A stretch of DNA of 64,000 nt from Paracoccaceae bacterium (GTDB taxonomy: Bacteria; Pseudomonadota; Alphaproteobacteria; Rhizobiales; Stappiaceae): NCBI GenBank assembly GCA_002709505.1, contig PARB01000010.1, forward strand, positions 1 to 64,000. Reading direction: 5' to 3'. Within the stretch, counting starts at the first letter, position 1. Every line of letters starts with the position of its first letter. Shown here in pieces: positions 60,730-64,000 of the stretch. The notes below the pieces were generated by a model. The model was not told the origin of the DNA. It saw only the letters and a list, made by a program, of their open reading frames with translations, and did no database searches. The position numbers and the translations under genes are program-made.

Positions 60730-62097
60730 ATGTCCGCTCGGATCATCACGTTGCGCGCGCTTAGCGTCGTGCTCGCAGTCTGGCTGCCCGGCCTGTCCGT
60801 GCAGGCGGAAACGCTGCGTGATGCCATGCGCGAGGCCTATCTTCAAAGTCCCGCGTTGAAGGCCGAACGCGCCCGTCAGCGAGCCACGAATCAGGGCGTC
60901 TGGCAGGCGCGCAGCGCCTTTCTGCCGCGCGTATCCGGCAGCTATGGCGTGGAGCGGCGCGACTATCGCGATCACCTGAACGCAACCGACAACGACCGGT
61001 TCGAGCACAATCTCGAGATCACCGCGGAACAGACCCTGTTCCAGGGGTTTGCAGGGGTGAACCGGCTCAATCAGGCGCATGAGGAAAGCGCGGCCGGTCA
61101 GGAGCGGCTGCTCGGCGCCGAGCAGGATCTGCTGTTCGGCACGGGGCGGACCTTTCTTGCCGTTTTGCGGGACCGGCAAAACGTTGCCCATCGCAAGAGC
61201 TATCTCGATCTTGTCGGCGAGGAATTGAAGGCGGCCCGACGGCGTGTCCGGCTGGGCGACGCCTCGCGCACCGATGTCGATCAGGCCGCGGCGCGCTACA
61301 GCGAGGCGCAGGCCGATCTGGAACAGGCGCTCGGGCAGCTTGCCGCAAGCGATGCGGCCTATCAGCGGCTTGTCGGCCGCGAACCGGGAAAGCTCTCCTG
61401 GCCCGCCCTGCCTGCGGACCTGATGCCGGCGTCTCTCGGCGCGGCGCTCGACATCGCCATGCGCGGCAATCCCACGGTGCGCTCCAAGGTGTCCGAGGCC
61501 CGGGCGTCCCGCTTTGCCGCCAGGGCGAGCGTGGGCGACATGCTGCCGAGGGTGACCGCCAGCGCGTCCTATCTCAACGAGTATCGCGACAGCCTGTCCA
61601 CCCGCTCGGTCGAGGATTTTCAGGTCGGGGTGCGGGTCAATGTTCCGATCTTCACCGGCGGCAGCAATATCGCCAGCGTGCGTGCGGCCAAGGAAACGGC
61701 GGCGCAGCGCGAATATGAGGTCGATGACGTCCGGCTTCAGGTGCGCGAGAGCGTGATCGCGGCGCAGAAGCAGATGGAAACCTCGCGTCGTCGCGCCGAG
61801 GCGGCAAAACGGGCGATCGCCGCCAACGAACGGGCTGTGCGCGGGCTGAAGATGGAATATCGCGGCGGCGAGCGCACGCTGCTCGACGTGCTCAACGGAC
61901 AGCGCGAGCTGGTCGACAGCCGCACCGCCTATGAGACCGCCCGCTACGACAGGGTGGTCGCCGAGCTCTTCCTGCTGGCGACGCTCGGGCGCCTGTCGCC
62001 CGAGCGGTTCGGCGTTCCGGCCGAGACCGTGGATCTACCCGTCCGCCTGGTGCCGACGATGGAGAGCTGGTCGCTCCGCCTGGAGAAGCGCGACTGA
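60730..62097 (+). CDS. TolC-family outer membrane efflux/type I secretion protein
   Basis: Signal peptide, then ETLRDAMREAYLQSPALKAERARQRATNQGVWQARSAFLPRVSGSYG; ILNG-like DVLNGQRELVDSRTAYETARYDRVVA. Confidence 0.95.
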   Translation: MSARIITLRALSVVLAVWLPGLSVQAETLRDAMREAYLQSPALKAERARQRATNQGVWQARSAFLPRVSGSYGVERRDYRDHLNATDNDRFEHNLEITAEQTLFQGFAGVNRLNQAHEESAAGQERLLGAEQDLLFGTGRTFLAVLRDRQNVAHRKSYLDLVGEELKAARRRVRLGDASRTDVDQAAARYSEAQADLEQALGQLAASDAAYQRLVGREPGKLSWPALPADLMPASLGAALDIAMRGNPTVRSKVSEARASRFAARASVGDMLPRVTASASYLNEYRDSLSTRSVEDFQVGVRVNVPIFTGGSNIASVRAAKETAAQREYEVDDVRLQVRESVIAAQKQMETSRRRAEAAKRAIAANERAVRGLKMEYRGGERTLLDVLNGQRELVDSRTAYETARYDRVVAELFLLATLGRLSPERFGVPAETVDLPVRLVPTMESWSLRLEKRD

Positions 62098-62179
62098 CAT
62101 CGAGGCTGGCATCGCGACTGGCAACGCATCTGAAAGCCCGCCCGAAAGCCGGGCAGTCCGTCCGGATGCGTCTTTCCCG

Positions 62180-64000
62180 TCACTGCCACTGGATCTGCTC
62201 GATCTCCTGGAAATCGATGCGGCTGCCGTCCTGCAGGTCGATGTAGCCGGCCGCATCCTGGGAGAGATCCAGCTGACCGTTGGCGCTGTTGTCGGTGAGA
62301 ATGCTGCCCTGGGTGATCGTCACCGTCCAGTCGGTGCCATAGTCGCCGAGCTGCATGGCGCTTCCGTCGCCCAGTTCCAGGATATCGATCCAGCTGCTTC
62401 CGGCGCCGCCCGAAACCGTGTCGTTGCCGTCTCCCAGCGTATAGAGGAACAGATCCGACCCGTCGCCGCCATAGAGCGCGTCGTCGCCGGTTCCGCCAAC
62501 GAGCAGGTCGTCGCCGGTCTGGCCGTAGAGCATGTCGTTGTCGGCCCCTCCGAACAAGCGGTCGTCGCCGCTTCCCGCATAAAGGCTGTCTCCGCCGGTG
62601 CCGCCGATCAGGAGATCATTTCCGCCGCCGGAATTCAGCGTGTCGTTGCCCGACCCGCCGTCGAGGCGATCATTATAGCTGCCCGACACGATGTGATCGG
62701 ACCCGCCGTATCCGTAGACCTCTTCCGAGCCGCTGTAATCGTCGTCAAAAGCGCTGCCGAGCGACTCACTTTCTGAGGAGCCGCCTTGTGTCCTGCCGTA
62801 GAACCCGTCGACATAGACCCGGAAGGAGGTCGTCGCGCTCGATCCGTCCGTGGACAGCGCCGTGACACCGAGGTCGATGAAGGATTCGGTCGTGTGATCG
62901 AAGAGGGCATGGCTTGCCACGCGCACGACGCCGCTGTTGTCGATAGTGAAGCGATCGTCCTCCACCCGGTAGCTGATGCTGTCGTCGGGGTCCGCATCGC
63001 TTGCATAGGCGGTGATGCCGACAGCCGTCCCGGCTCCCGCTGTTTCGTGGATGCGGTTGGCTGTGCCGTTGGTATCCGTCGGTGCGGTTGCGCCGTTTCG
63101 TTCCATCGGATCGACGATCACCGGAATTACGGACTGCGTCGTTGCGGTGTCGCCGCCCAACGCCTCGGTCGCCGTCGCCGTCACCGTGAGCGACATCGTG
63201 CCGGTGTAGCTTTCCGGCGGTGTCGCCTGCAGCGCCGTCAGGTCCCAGCCGCTGACATCGATGCTGTCGCCATCCGCGATGACCGTCATCTGGTTGACGC
63301 CATCGCTCAAGACGGTTCCGGCGACGAGACCCGAGACGGTCACGCCCAGGGTTTCCGATCCGTCGGTGTCGGTGAGGCCCGTCGTGATGTCGGGGATGTC
63401 GATTGCCTGTCCCGCAGATCCGTGCGCCGCCCCTTGCGTGAATTCGGTCATCTGGATGTTGTCGAGGAACAGTCCGCGCCCGCCGCTCTGGTCGACGCCG
63501 GCCTCCCGGATTTCCAGACGTGCCGGATCGCCGTCGCCCGGCAACTCGATGGTGTAACTTTGCCAGACAGGCGTGGTCTGCCCCGATCCGTCGGCGGACA
63601 CGGTCGCCACGACCACCCCGTCCCAGAGGATCTCGACCCGGCACACGCTGGCGTCATATCCGGGGCGTGCGGCATAGTCGAAGGTCAGCTCGTAGGTGCC
63701 CTCGGCATTGGTGTCCACCGTGCGGTAGATGTTCGGTGCATCCTGCCAGCCTTCGGCGTCCGGATCCGTGTTCAGCTCGATGTGGCTGGTCGAGCCGTTG
63801 CCGGAGGAAGCCTCGATGCCGTTGCGCACCTCGATGAAGTTGTCCGACTGCCAGCCGTCGACCGAGTTCACGAAACCGTCGGTGCTCTCGAAGGTCGAGT
63901 GGAACAGCACGGTCTGATTGTCGGCGACCGCGAGGGTCGGCGCGTCGGCGACCGCGGTAATGTCCAGCGTGGCGGTGGCTGAGGAAGAATATTCGCCGTC
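62180..64000 (-). CDS. Large RTX-type secreted adhesin/calcium-binding protein, C-terminal part; N-terminus lies beyond the window
   Basis: GG.G.D.L RTX nonapeptides (GGSGNDTLNSGGGNDLLIGGTGGDSLYAGSGDDRL...); cadherin/Ig-like segments. The frame stays open upstream of 63910 (DGEYSSSATATLDITAVADAPTLAVADNQT), so the ORF-track start is internal. Confidence 0.9.
   Translation of the reverse strand, partial: DGEYSSSATATLDITAVADAPTLAVADNQTVLFHSTFESTDGFVNSVDGWQSDNFIEVRNGIEASSGNGSTSHIELNTDPDAEGWQDAPNIYRTVDTNAEGTYELTFDYAARPGYDASVCRVEILWDGVVVATVSADGSGQTTPVWQSYTIELPGDGDPARLEIREAGVDQSGGRGLFLDNIQMTEFTQGAAHGSAGQAIDIPDITTGLTDTDGSETLGVTVSGLVAGTVLSDGVNQMTVIADGDSIDVSGWDLTALQATPPESYTGTMSLTVTATATEALGGDTATTQSVIPVIVDPMERNGATAPTDTNGTANRIHETAGAGTAVGITAYASDADPDDSISYRVEDDRFTIDNSGVVRVASHALFDHTTESFIDLGVTALSTDGSSATTSFRVYVDGFYGRTQGGSSESESLGSAFDDDYSGSEEVYGYGGSDHIVSGSYNDRLDGGSGNDTLNSGGGNDLLIGGTGGDSLYAGSGDDRLFGGADNDMLYGQTGDDLLVGGTGDDALYGGDGSDLFLYTLGDGNDTVSGGAGSSWIDILELGDGSAMQLGDYGTDWTVTITQGSILTDNSANGQLDLSQDAAGYIDLQDGSRIDFQEIEQIQWQ

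Noticed and set aside
62320-62700. Short-period repeat block considered as CRISPR or tandem DNA repeat
   Set aside because: The periodicity is 27 nt = nine codons and is explained by RTX nonapeptide coding sequence.

Overview
The window is a GC-rich alphaproteobacterial chromosome segment, probably Hyphomicrobiales/Rhizobiales-like judging from the gene families and their order. It is densely packed with mostly core metabolic and housekeeping genes. Recognisable blocks are dapF-mtaB-ftsY-yciB; ohr/ohrR; leuD-argC; a ~1600-aa NAD-glutamate dehydrogenase with an MFS gene; typA/bipA; a MarR-efflux operon; folP-folK; tyrosine/histidine biosynthesis; metX-metW; argG; ispA; ahpC-ahpD with a divergent OxyR-like regulator; mtgA-rpmF; phbA/phbB/phaR; glnK-amtB; and tolC convergent with a large RTX adhesin that runs off the right edge. 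I found no tRNA, rRNA, CRISPR array, transposase, integrase or prophage gene, and no convincing undescribed multi-gene defence or mobile system. The more interesting signals are small: an OxyR-like protein that appears to lack the canonical resolving cysteine, an exact CtrA-type box upstream of tolC with a near-match upstream of a 111-aa orphan, a terminator-like hairpin in the bipA leader, a metX leader with alternative pairings, a sigma54-like promoter for glnK-amtB, a tandem HD-GYP-like protein with a degenerate first domain, and the RTX/lectin-like adhesin. Homology calls come from motif recognition by eye. No database search or folding calculation was run.
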